DNA from: Sphingomonadales bacterium
GTDB taxonomy: Bacteria > Pseudomonadota > Alphaproteobacteria > Sphingomonadales > Sphingomonadaceae
NCBI GenBank assembly: GCA_027483465.1
Contig: JAIXUQ010000111.1
Location: forward strand, 1 to 64,000
Direction of reading: 5' to 3'
Length of the DNA stretch: 64,000 nucleotides
The notes below the pieces were generated by a model, which was given only the letters and a program-made list of their open reading frames with translations, ran no database searches and was not told where the DNA came from. Shown piece after piece: positions 26,533 to 35,202 of this stretch (position 1 is its first letter; each line of letters opens with the position of its first letter). A program made the position numbers and the translations under genes.

Positions 26533-29493
26533 ATGCTGATGATCAAGTCGTGCCGTCCGGCATTTGGCCGTTTCATGATGGGTGTCTCGGTGCTGGCGGT
26601 GAGCGCTGCGGCCACGCCAGTGCTGGCGCAGGAGCAACAGCAGGCAGCGGCGGCCGGCGATGCCGAGGAGCTGGTGGTCACCGGCATCCGCATCAGCTTG
26701 CAGAAATCGCTGGGCCTCAAGCGTGACGCGGTGGGCGTTGTCGATGCCATTTCCGCCGAGGATATCGGCAAGTTCCCCGACACCAACCTCGCCGAATCGC
26801 TGCAGCGCATCACCGGCGTTTCGATTGACCGGCAGGTGGGCGAAGGCTCGCGCGTGACGGTGCGTGGCTTTGGCCCGGATTTCAACCTGGTGCTGCTCAA
26901 TGGCCGCCAGATGCCGGCATCCGGGCTGGGTGATTGCTGCTCGGCGCCGGCCTCGCGCAGCTTTGATTTCGCCAACCTGGCCGCCGAAGGCGTTGCCGGG
27001 GTGGAGGTCTACAAGTCGGGCCGCGCCACGCTGCAAACCGGCGGCATCGGCTCGGTGATCAACATCAAGACGCCGCGCCCGCTCGATCGCCCCGGCTTCA
27101 ACGGCAGCATTTCGGCCAAGGGCATGATCGACCACACGTTCGAGGGCACCAATGTGACCCCGGAAGTGTCTGGCATCCTGAGCAAGACCTTCGCCGACGA
27201 GCGCATCGGCATCCTCGTCACCGGTGTCTACCAGCGCCGCAAGGCCAGCCTGGCCCAGTTCAGCGCCGGCTGGCGCGAGGGCTACCTGGGCAACGAGAAC
27301 AACTGGGGCTCGCTGGCCCCGGCGCCCAACCCGCAGATTACCAACCGGCCGGGGCCGACCGACATCTATCAGGTCACCCAGAATGCCGCCTATGATTTCA
27401 CCGATATCGACCGTGAACGCATCAACGGCCAGGTGGTGCTGCAGGTGAAGCCGAGCGACACGCTCAACCTGCTGATCGATTATACCTATTCCCAGTTCAC
27501 CCTGGACGCGCGCACCAGCAGCGTGGGCGTGTGGTTCAACCATGCCAACACCACCAGCAGCTGGACCAACGGCCCGGCGGCCGGGCCGCTTTTCTATGCC
27601 GAAGCCTTTGGCGCCGGTGAAGGCAAGGACCTGTCGTTCACCGGGGCGCTGGCGGCCAACCGCAACATCAACCGCAGCATCGGCGGCAATCTGAAGTGGG
27701 ATGGCCCCGGCGAGCTCCGGCTGGAGCTGGACGTCCATCACTCCACCGCCGAAAGCAAGCCGACCTCCCCGTTCGGCAGCAACAGCGCGGTGGGCAGCGC
27801 CATTTTTGGCGTGGCCAGCCAGCGTGCCGATTTCCAGACCGACATGCCGGCCATCAGCGTGACGATGAACCCCGGCGTGGCCATTGCTGCCAGCAATATC
27901 CGGCCGTCGGGTAACAGCTTCCGCAACGGCTACATGAAGGACACGATCAACGAGGCGTCGCTGCGCGGCGGCTATGATTTCCAGTCCGATCTGATCGAGA
28001 GCCTGGATTTCGGCGTCACCTTCACCGAAAACAAGGTGCGATCGGCCTTTGGCGTGATCCAGAACGACAGCTGGGGCGGCACGCTGACAGCGGCTGACAC
28101 GCCCGACAATTTCTACACGATCACGCCGGTGGCGTCGCGGCTGGCCGGCATGAACGGGTCGCAGAACCCGGCGATCATCGGCAATTATTTCCAGATCGAT
28201 ACCGCCGGCCTGGCTGATCTGTTGCAGCGCCGCATCGGCATCTGCAACGCGTCGACCGTGCCGGGCGCCTGCCTGGCCCGCTATGACACGGATCGCCGTA
28301 TCACCGAGCGGACCTGGGCGCCCTATCTGCAAACCCTGCACAAGTTCGATCTGGGCGGCGTGCGGGCCAATCTCCGGCTGGGCGTGCGCTATGAGAAGAC
28401 GCGCATCAGTTCCGCCGCGCTGGTGCCGGTGCCGACCGGCGTGGTGTGGGTGGCCGACAATGAAATGGGCCTGGTGCAGGGCGGTGCCGCCTCGTTCAAC
28501 ACGCTGCGCGGCGACTATGAAAACTGGCTGCCGGCGGTGGATTTCGACGTGTCGCCGATTTCCGACATCCGGCTGCGCGCGTCCTACAGCCACACCATCA
28601 CCCGCCCGGATTACACCAGCATGCAGGGCGGCATCACGGTGAACCAGCCGCTGCGGCCCAACGGCGGCAGCACCGCCAGCAGCGGCAACCCCGGTCTGTT
28701 GCCCTACAAGTCGAAGAATATCGATCTGTCGGCCGAATGGTATTACGGGCGCGACAGCTATGTGGCGGTGGGCTTCTTCCGCAAGGATGTCAGCAACTTC
28801 ATCGCCAACACCACGGTGCAGGGCCCGCTTTATGATCTGCCCAACCCGGCGCAGGGCGCAGCCGTGCAGGCGGCGCGCACGGCACTGGGCGGCAGCCCCG
28901 GCTTTGCCGCCATCCTGGCGCGGCTGGCCGCCACCAATCCATCGGTGGTGCAGTTCACCAATGGCGTCGCCAGCGGCGTGATCGGCCAGCCATCCGATCC
29001 GCGCGTGCAGTTCATCATCACCCAGCCGGGCAACAGCGCCCAGACCGCGAAGCTGCATGGCTTTGAATTTGCCGTGCAGCACAGCTTCTGGAACACCGGA
29101 TTCGGCACCATCCTCAACTACACGATCGTCAACAGCGACACCCGTTTTGACAACACGCTGCGCTATACCGCCACCCAGTTCGCGGTGAACGGCGTGTCCG
29201 ACAGTGCCAACGCCGTGCTTTATTACGACAAGAACGGCATCCAGGCGCGTGTGGCCTACAATTGGCGCGATGGCTTCCTGTCCAACTATGGCTTTGATCC
29301 CTTCTATGTCGAAGCCTATGGCCAGTTCGACGTGAGCGCCTCGTGGGAGTTCAAGAAGGGCCTGACCGCCTTTGTTGAAGGCATCAACATCACCAATGCC
29401 GATCGGCGCGGCCATATGCGCAACGCCAATGCGGCCTTCTTTGCCGCGCCCGGCTATGCCCGCTACACGGCCGGGGTGCGCTACAGCTTCTGA
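26533..29493 (+). CDS. TonB-dependent receptor of a carbohydrate locus
   Basis: A 986-residue outer-membrane receptor with signal peptide (ending near TPVLAQ), plug domain (EELVVTGIRISLQKSLGLKR, then DIGKFPDTNLAESLQRITGV) and beta-barrel ending in YTAGVRYSF. The KFPDTNLAESLQRI form is typical of receptors linked to plant-sugar loci in sphingomonads, Caulobacter and Xanthomonas. The ATG at 26533 is chosen because GGGGGAGTGAT precedes it. Two LacI-type palindromes lie upstream. It leads SapC, cupin, halogenase, LacI, MFS and GH3 genes on the same strand. The likely ligand is a beta-linked oligosaccharide, inferred from the GH3 enzyme. Confidence 0.94.
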   Translation: MLMIKSCRPAFGRFMMGVSVLAVSAAATPVLAQEQQQAAAAGDAEELVVTGIRISLQKSLGLKRDAVGVVDAISAEDIGKFPDTNLAESLQRITGVSIDRQVGEGSRVTVRGFGPDFNLVLLNGRQMPASGLGDCCSAPASRSFDFANLAAEGVAGVEVYKSGRATLQTGGIGSVINIKTPRPLDRPGFNGSISAKGMIDHTFEGTNVTPEVSGILSKTFADERIGILVTGVYQRRKASLAQFSAGWREGYLGNENNWGSLAPAPNPQITNRPGPTDIYQVTQNAAYDFTDIDRERINGQVVLQVKPSDTLNLLIDYTYSQFTLDARTSSVGVWFNHANTTSSWTNGPAAGPLFYAEAFGAGEGKDLSFTGALAANRNINRSIGGNLKWDGPGELRLELDVHHSTAESKPTSPFGSNSAVGSAIFGVASQRADFQTDMPAISVTMNPGVAIAASNIRPSGNSFRNGYMKDTINEASLRGGYDFQSDLIESLDFGVTFTENKVRSAFGVIQNDSWGGTLTAADTPDNFYTITPVASRLAGMNGSQNPAIIGNYFQIDTAGLADLLQRRIGICNASTVPGACLARYDTDRRITERTWAPYLQTLHKFDLGGVRANLRLGVRYEKTRISSAALVPVPTGVVWVADNEMGLVQGGAASFNTLRGDYENWLPAVDFDVSPISDIRLRASYSHTITRPDYTSMQGGITVNQPLRPNGGSTASSGNPGLLPYKSKNIDLSAEWYYGRDSYVAVGFFRKDVSNFIANTTVQGPLYDLPNPAQGAAVQAARTALGGSPGFAAILARLAATNPSVVQFTNGVASGVIGQPSDPRVQFIITQPGNSAQTAKLHGFEFAVQHSFWNTGFGTILNYTIVNSDTRFDNTLRYTATQFAVNGVSDSANAVLYYDKNGIQARVAYNWRDGFLSNYGFDPFYVEAYGQFDVSASWEFKKGLTAFVEGINITNADRRGHMRNANAAFFAAPGYARYTAGVRYSF

Positions 29494-29511
29494 CCGGGGA
29501 GGGCCGGCGGT

Positions 29512-29570
29512 GTGACAGGGGAGCCGGGCGCGCAGGCGTTGCGGCTCCCTTCCCGCTCTGCCACTGTCAC
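29512..29570 (+). promoter_or_regulatory. Nested intercistronic hairpin
   Basis: Between the receptor and SapC, GTGACAG (29512) pairs with CTGTCAC (29564) and, inside it, GGGAGCC (29519) with GGCTCCC (29543). There is no T-run. It could stabilise the receptor mRNA or lower read-through into the downstream genes. Confidence 0.4.
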
Positions 29571-29610
29571 GCAATCATGGCCCTTTGCCGCCTGAGGACC
29601 TGCCGAGACG

Positions 29611-30333
29611 ATGGCCAACCACCAGATCCTGAATTTCGATCAGCACGCCGGCGTGACAGTGAACACCGCAGCCGGCGCGGCGCTGGGCGATGCGGTGATG
29701 GCCTGCCTGGTGGTGCCGGCCGAGTTTCGCCGCCTGGCCAATGAGTATCCGATCCTGTTCCGGCGGGATGATGCCAGCGGCGCCTGGTCAGCCCTAGCGC
29801 TGTTCGGCTTTGAGCCGGGCGAAAATCTCTATCTGGCCGGGGATCGCTGGGATGCCCTGAGCCGGCCGCTGGCGATGGCCGTGCAGCCGTTTCTGGTTGG
29901 GCGCAGCGCCGATGACGCCGGGCCGGGCCAGGTGCATATCGACATGGACCACCCGCGCGTGGCGCACGGCGGTGACGGCGTCGCCCTGTTCGAGGCAGAC
30001 GGCCAGCCCACGGCGTTGGTGCGGCAGGTGGCCGACATGCTGGGCGCGCTGGACGATGCCTATCGCGCCAGCCCGGGCTTTTTCGCGGCGCTCACCCGCT
30101 ATGATCTCATCGAGCCCTTCTCGCTTGATGTCACGCTCGACAATGGCGCCATGCACCGGCTGGTTGGCTATCATCTGATCAACGAGGAGCGGCTGGCCGC
30201 GCTGGAACCGGGGGCATTGGCCGAACTGCACGGCGAGGGGCATCTGGAGCCCATCTACATGGCGCTGGCCTCGCTGGGCAATCTGGCCCGCCTGGTGCGT
30301 GCCAAGAACCGGTTGCAGCGCGGTGATGGCTGA
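29611..30333 (+). CDS. SapC family protein
   Basis: A 240-residue SapC-like protein, recognised by the N-terminal VPAEFRRLANEYPILFRRDDASG segment and the FGFEPGENLYL and later YDLIEPFSLDV segments. SapC was first named in Campylobacter S-layer work, but the role of these proteobacterial relatives is unknown. They recur beside TonB receptors, cupins and flavin halogenases. No signal peptide. Its 3' end overlaps the cupin gene start by eight bases. Confidence 0.88.
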   Translation: MANHQILNFDQHAGVTVNTAAGAALGDAVMACLVVPAEFRRLANEYPILFRRDDASGAWSALALFGFEPGENLYLAGDRWDALSRPLAMAVQPFLVGRSADDAGPGQVHIDMDHPRVAHGGDGVALFEADGQPTALVRQVADMLGALDDAYRASPGFFAALTRYDLIEPFSLDVTLDNGAMHRLVGYHLINEERLAALEPGALAELHGEGHLEPIYMALASLGNLARLVRAKNRLQRGDG

Positions 30334-31348
30334 GGCGCTGGCGTTTGCCCGGCTGCCGCGCGTGGCCGAGGTGGCAGTGCCGCCGGCCGCGCTCGCCGAT
30401 CATCTGGCTGGCGCCACCACCCCGTTCGTGATGCGCGGCATCGCCCGCGACTGGCCGCTGGTGCAGGCGGCCGGCCGCGGCGGCGCCGCCGTGCGCGCCC
30501 ATCTGGCCGCCTGTGCCCGCCCGCGCGCCTTTCCGGCCAGCATCGCGGCCGCGGCCGGTGAGGACCGGCTGTTCTATGATGCGGCGATGGCGATGAATTT
30601 CCGCATGGCCCAGGCCCCGCTGGCCGATTGGCTGGCAGCGATGGCGGCGGCCGAAGCCGATCCCGGCCAGCCCATGGTCTATCTTTCGGCCATCGACATG
30701 GGTGATTATTTCACCGGCCTGGCCGAAGCCCATGCCCTGCCGCTGGGCGAGCGCCAGCCGCTGGCCAGCATCTGGATCGGCACCCGCAGCTGCATCGCCG
30801 CCCACAATGACGTGCCAGAGAATATCGCCGTCTGCGCCGCCGGCCGCCGCCGCTTCACGCTGTTTCCGCCCGATCAATTCGCCAATCTCTATCTGGGCCC
30901 GCTGGACAACACGCCGGCGGGGCGCCAGGTTTCAATGGTGGATGTGCGCGCGCCCGATCTGGCCCGCCATCCGCGCTTTGCCGAGGCGCTGGCCAGCGCT
31001 CAGGTGGCCGAACTGGCGCCGGGTGATGCCATCTTCGTGCCGTCGCTGTGGTGGCATCATGTGGAAGGGCTCGATCCGTTCAACGTGCTGGTGAATTTCT
31101 GGTGGCGCGAGGTGCCGCGCTGGCTGGGCAATCCCGAAGATGCGCTGCTGCACGCCATATTGGCGGTGCGCGATCTGCCCGAAAGGCAGCGCCGGGCCTG
31201 GCAGGCGCTGTTTGATCACCATGTCTTTGCGCCCGCTGCGGCCGCGACGGCGCATCTGCCCGAAACGGCGCGTGGCATATTGGCCCCGCTCACCCCCGAT
31301 ACCGCCGGCCGCATCAAGGCCCGCTTGCTCAGAGGATTGTCACGATGA
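30326..31348 (+). CDS. Cupin-like (JmjC-fold) oxygenase
   Basis: A 340-residue cupin-like protein resembling JmjC/FIH-type hydroxylases. The iron site is visible as H-N-D in IAAHNDVPENIAVCAAGRRR, with a distal His in LWWHHVEGLDPFNVLVNFWW. It probably uses Fe(II) and 2-oxoglutarate, perhaps on a protein or peptide side chain. The start at 30326 overlaps SapC, and the stop overlaps the halogenase (ATGA), so the three are translationally coupled. The substrate is unknown. Confidence 0.87.
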   Translation: MAEALAFARLPRVAEVAVPPAALADHLAGATTPFVMRGIARDWPLVQAAGRGGAAVRAHLAACARPRAFPASIAAAAGEDRLFYDAAMAMNFRMAQAPLADWLAAMAAAEADPGQPMVYLSAIDMGDYFTGLAEAHALPLGERQPLASIWIGTRSCIAAHNDVPENIAVCAAGRRRFTLFPPDQFANLYLGPLDNTPAGRQVSMVDVRAPDLARHPRFAEALASAQVAELAPGDAIFVPSLWWHHVEGLDPFNVLVNFWWREVPRWLGNPEDALLHAILAVRDLPERQRRAWQALFDHHVFAPAAAATAHLPETARGILAPLTPDTAGRIKARLLRGLSR

Positions 31349-32856
31349 ACCAGGCACAGGCCCCGTTGCGGGTGGTGGTGTCCGGGGGCGGCACCGCCGG
31401 CTGGATGGCAGCGGCGGCGCTGGCCCACACGCTGGGCCCGGTCATCGATCTCACGCTGGTGGAATCCGATGCGATCGGCACCATAGGGGTGGGCGAAAGC
31501 ACCATTCCGCCGATGCAGTTGTTCAACCGCCTGCTCGGCATTGCCGAAGCCGATTTCATGCGCGCCACCCAGGCCACGTTCAAACTGGGCATCATGTTCG
31601 AGAATTGGCGTGACATTGGCCATCGCTATTTCCACAGCTTTGGCACCACCGGGCGCGATCACTGGTCAGCCGGTTTCCAGCATTTCTGGGCGCATGGGCA
31701 AACCCAGGGGCACCATCATCCCTATGATGATTATGCGTTGGAACTGCAGGCGGCACTGCAATCGAAATTCGCCCATCTGCCCGATGAGCGCATGAACTAT
31801 GCCTATCAGCTCGACAGCGCGCTCTATGCCCGTTTCCTGCGCCAGCGGGCCGAGACCGGCGGCGCCCGGCGCATCGAGGGCCGCATCGCCCGCGTGGAGC
31901 TGGACGGCGAGACCGGCGACATCGCCGCGCTGCGGCTGGATGGGGACCGCCGCATCGCCGGCGATCTGTTCATCGATTGCACCGGCTTTCGCGCCCTGTT
32001 GATCGAAGGTGCGCTGCACGCCGGCTTTGACGACTGGTCGCACTGGCTGCCTTGCGACAGCGCCATCGCGATCCAGACCAGCAGCGTGCGCCCCGCCGTG
32101 CCCTATACCCGCGCCATCGCCCATGATGCCGGCTGGCAGTGGCGCATCCCGCTGCAGCACCGCCAGGGCAATGGCATCGTCTATTGCAGCCGCTACCTGA
32201 GCCAGGAGGCCGCGCAGGACCGGCTGTTCGCCACCATCGAGGGCGACCGCCTGGTGAAGCCCAACATCATCAAATTTCAGACCGGCGTGCGCCGCCGGCA
32301 ATGGCACCGCAATTGCGTGGCGGTGGGCCTTTCGGGCGGGTTCATGGAACCGCTGGAATCCACCTCCATCCACCTCATCCAGCGCGCGGTGCTGCGCATC
32401 TGCCGCATGCTGCCGGCCGGCCGGATCAGCCCGCGCGACCGGGACGAGTTCAATGATCAGCAGTTCACCGACATGGAGCAGATCCGCGATTTCCTGGTGC
32501 TGCACTACAAGGTGACGGAACGGCGCGACAGCCCGTTCTGGCGCCATGTCGCCAGCATGGCCATCCCGGAAAGCCTGGCGCACAAGATCGAATTGTTCCG
32601 GGAAACCGGCCGGGTGTTCCGCAAGAACGAGGAATTGTTTGTCGAGAACAGCTGGGTGCAGGTGATGATGGGGCAGGGGATCACCCCGCTCAGCTGGCAC
32701 CCGGTGGCCGCCAAGCTGCGCCCCGAGGAACTCACCGCCTTCCTGACCGGCCTCAGGGACAATGTCGCCCGCACGGTTGCCGGCCTGCCCGATCATCATG
32801 CCTATGTCGCGCGCTATTGCGGGGCGGGGCTGCCGCATGACAACAAGGCGGCATGA
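31345..32856 (+). CDS. Flavin-dependent tryptophan halogenase family protein
   Basis: A 503-residue flavoprotein. The FAD motif GGGTAGW is near residue 14, GVGESTIPP at 48, the lysine matching the PrnA catalytic Lys at K80 (TFKLGIMFENW), the halogenase-specific WQWRIP at 264-269, and EPLEST (E338/S339) matching the active-site Glu/Ser. All key residues are therefore present, so it could be active. No flavin reductase gene is adjacent. In this TonB/SapC/cupin context the physiological substrate has not been established; modification of a peptide or receptor is speculative. Start overlaps the cupin stop (ATGA). Confidence 0.9.
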   Translation: MNQAQAPLRVVVSGGGTAGWMAAAALAHTLGPVIDLTLVESDAIGTIGVGESTIPPMQLFNRLLGIAEADFMRATQATFKLGIMFENWRDIGHRYFHSFGTTGRDHWSAGFQHFWAHGQTQGHHHPYDDYALELQAALQSKFAHLPDERMNYAYQLDSALYARFLRQRAETGGARRIEGRIARVELDGETGDIAALRLDGDRRIAGDLFIDCTGFRALLIEGALHAGFDDWSHWLPCDSAIAIQTSSVRPAVPYTRAIAHDAGWQWRIPLQHRQGNGIVYCSRYLSQEAAQDRLFATIEGDRLVKPNIIKFQTGVRRRQWHRNCVAVGLSGGFMEPLESTSIHLIQRAVLRICRMLPAGRISPRDRDEFNDQQFTDMEQIRDFLVLHYKVTERRDSPFWRHVASMAIPESLAHKIELFRETGRVFRKNEELFVENSWVQVMMGQGITPLSWHPVAAKLRPEELTAFLTGLRDNVARTVAGLPDHHAYVARYCGAGLPHDNKAA

Positions 32857-32888
32857 TGCGGGGCGACAGGCAGGGACGATAGGGCGGC

Positions 32889-33938
32889 ATGGCCAGGCGC
32901 AGGCAGGCGGTGACGATCCGGCACGTGGCGGCCGCGGCCGGCGTGTCGCTGCAAACCGTGAGCCGGGTGATCAACAACGAAGCCAGCGTGCGCCCGGAAA
33001 CCAAGCAGCGCGTGCAGGCGGCCATCGACCGGCTCGGCTATGTGCCCTCCATCGCCGCCCAGCGGATGAGCGGCTCGCGATCCTACCTGATCCTGGCGGT
33101 GAACGACCGGGATCGCACCATCGCCGATTGGCAGGCGCGTCAGGGCACCGATTGGGTGGACCAGATGCTGCTGGGCGGCATGCTGAAATGCGCCGAACAT
33201 GGCTATCGCATGATCTTCGAGCTGGTGGACACGCACAGCGACCATGTCGAACGCGAACTGGGCGCCGCCATTGCCGCGCTGCAGCCCGATGGCATCATCC
33301 TCACCCCGCCGCACAGCGACAACCGGCAGATCGTTGATTTCCTGTGCGAACAGGCCGTGCCCTTCGTGCGCATCGGCTCGCGCCGGCAGGATTCCGGCAT
33401 CGCGGTGTCGATGGACGATGAAGGCTCGGCCCACGCCGCCACCCGCCATCTGATCGCCCATGGCCATGCCCGGATCGGCTTCATCGCCGGCCCGCCCGAT
33501 TATGAACTGAGCGGCTGGCGCGTGGACGGCTGGCGTGCCGCGATGGCCGCGGCCGGGCTTGACACCACTGGCCTGCTGGCGGCCGGGGATTTCTCCCACG
33601 CCTCCGGCCGGGCGGCGGCGCTGCGCCTGCTCGATCCGCCCGACCGGCCCACCGCGATCATCGCCAGCAACGACCAGATGGCGATCGCCACGCTGGAGGT
33701 GGCGCGCGAATTGGGGCTGGCGGTGCCCGATGACCTGTCGCTGATCAGTTTCGACAACACGCCCATCGTGCAATTCGCCCGGCCGCCACTCACCGCCATC
33801 GATCAATCCATCGCGGCCACGGTGGCGCTGGCGGTGGACCTGATCATCGCCAGCCTGAAGGGCGATGCCGCGCCCGCAGCGCTGCCCGTGGTGCCATCCA
33901 CGCTGATCGAGCGCGCCTCCGTTGCCCGGCGTGGCTGA
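32889..33938 (+). CDS. LacI-family transcriptional regulator
   Basis: A 349-residue repressor. The N-terminal helix-turn-helix is TIRHVAAAAGVSLQTVSRVI with the hinge helix SIAAQRMSG, then a periplasmic-binding-protein-like sugar domain (for example IIASNDQMAIATLEVARELG). It probably binds the GAACGTTC palindromes before the TonB receptor and the GH3 gene and releases them when the sugar is present. It overlaps the MFS gene downstream by eight bases if GTG 33931 is used. Confidence 0.93.
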   Translation: MARRRQAVTIRHVAAAAGVSLQTVSRVINNEASVRPETKQRVQAAIDRLGYVPSIAAQRMSGSRSYLILAVNDRDRTIADWQARQGTDWVDQMLLGGMLKCAEHGYRMIFELVDTHSDHVERELGAAIAALQPDGIILTPPHSDNRQIVDFLCEQAVPFVRIGSRRQDSGIAVSMDDEGSAHAATRHLIAHGHARIGFIAGPPDYELSGWRVDGWRAAMAAAGLDTTGLLAAGDFSHASGRAAALRLLDPPDRPTAIIASNDQMAIATLEVARELGLAVPDDLSLISFDNTPIVQFARPPLTAIDQSIAATVALAVDLIIASLKGDAAPAALPVVPSTLIERASVARRG

Positions 33939-35103
33939 GGCGGCACAAACCGCTGCCGCCGGTCGCCTGCCGGGCTTCCTGGCCGTCTATGCGCTGGCCT
34001 GGACGGGGGTTGCCATCGCCTACATGCCGTTTCTCACCCTGCTGCTGCCGGTGCGGGTGGCGGTGCTGGCCGGCCCTGACCAGGCGGTGGGCTGGGTGGC
34101 ACAGCTCAGCTTTGCCGGAGCGCTGGCGGCCAGCGCCGGCCATCTGCTGTTCGGCTGGCTCAGCGATGTCAGCGGTGTGCGGCGGCCGTGGATCTGGGCC
34201 GGCCTGGCGCTCAGTTCCGCACTGCTGCTGCGGGTGCCGGCGGCCACCACGCTGGCGATGCTGGTGGCGATGATCATTGCCTGGCAGTTGGCGCTCAATC
34301 TGATGCTGGCCCCGCTGGCGGCGCTGGCCGGCGATGTCGTGCCTGATGCCCGCAAGGGCCTCTTGGGCGGCCTCATGGCGCTGGCACCGGGCTGTGGCGC
34401 GCTGGCCGGCACGCTGGTCACCTGGCCGGGGCTGGCCGGCCCGGATGGGCGGCTGGCGCTGGTGGTGGCGCTGGTGCTGCTGTGCCTGCTGCCGCTGTTG
34501 CTGGTGCCGTTGCCGCCCCGGCTGGTGCCGGCCCCGGCCGATGCCGCGCCGCCGCCGCCGGGGCGCACCCGCCGCATGTGGCTGGCCCGGCTGGCGGTGC
34601 AGATTGCCGAAGCCACCTTGTTCGCCTATCTCTATTTCTGGTTCCGCTCGGTCGATCCGGCGATGACCGACAATCGCGTCGCCGGGCTGTTTGCCGTGCT
34701 GCTGCTGCTTTCGGCCCCGCTGGCGCTGCTGGCTGGCCGCTGGTCGGATCGGCGCGGCGCGCCCTTCCTGCCGTTGCAACTGGCGGCGCTGGCCTCGGCG
34801 GCCGGGCTGGGCCTGATGGCGCTGGCCGGCGGCCTTGGCTTCGCCATGGCCGGCTTTGCGCTGTTCGTGCTCGCTTCGGCCAGTTTCCTTGCCCTGCACG
34901 CGGCGCAAACCCTGCGCGTGCTCAGCCGGCCGGATCGGCGCGGGCGCGATCTGGGGCTGTTCAACCTCACCAACACCATCCCCTCGCTGATCATGCCCTG
35001 GCTCACGCTCGGGATGGTGCCGCGCTTTGGCTATGCCGGCCTGTTCCTGCTGCTCGCCCTGCTCAGCCTGGCCGGCGCCGCGCTGCTCACCTCCCGCCGC
35101 TGA
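33931..35103 (+). CDS. MFS sugar transporter
   Basis: A 390-residue, 12-helix inner-membrane porter. GWLSDVSGVRRPWIWAGL is the helix 2-3 loop motif, and a second half motif AGRWSDRRGAPFLP is present. The chosen GTG start overlaps the LacI stop (GTGGCTGA); a TTG at 33922 is the alternative. Its place between the LacI regulator and the GH3 enzyme suggests it moves the sugar or short oligosaccharide released in the periplasm. It is shorter than the SLC45-like porter at 8.5 kb. Confidence 0.85.
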   Translation: MAEAAQTAAAGRLPGFLAVYALAWTGVAIAYMPFLTLLLPVRVAVLAGPDQAVGWVAQLSFAGALAASAGHLLFGWLSDVSGVRRPWIWAGLALSSALLLRVPAATTLAMLVAMIIAWQLALNLMLAPLAALAGDVVPDARKGLLGGLMALAPGCGALAGTLVTWPGLAGPDGRLALVVALVLLCLLPLLLVPLPPRLVPAPADAAPPPPGRTRRMWLARLAVQIAEATLFAYLYFWFRSVDPAMTDNRVAGLFAVLLLLSAPLALLAGRWSDRRGAPFLPLQLAALASAAGLGLMALAGGLGFAMAGFALFVLASASFLALHAAQTLRVLSRPDRRGRDLGLFNLTNTIPSLIMPWLTLGMVPRFGYAGLFLLLALLSLAGAALLTSRR

Positions 35104-35144
35104 GAACAGACGCTTGATTTCGCCGACGCGCCATGCAAAGAATT

Positions 35145-35158
35145 TGAGAACGTTCACA
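35145..35158. promoter_or_regulatory. LacI-type operator O3 before the GH3 gene
   Basis: TGAGAACGTTCACA, nearly identical to O2 at 26479. It lies 45 bases before the GH3 start and just after the MFS stop, suggesting the GH3 gene has its own LacI-controlled promoter. Confidence 0.7.
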
Positions 35159-35202
35159 ATAGCGTGCGGCTGCGGGGATGCAGCCAGGGGCGGGAGACGA
35201 GC

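Noticed and set aside
26488-29574. Open frame of about 1,000 codons on the minus strand opposite the TonB receptor
   Set aside because: No recognisable domain; it mirrors the receptor codon pattern. The plus-strand receptor has plug, barrel and signal peptide.
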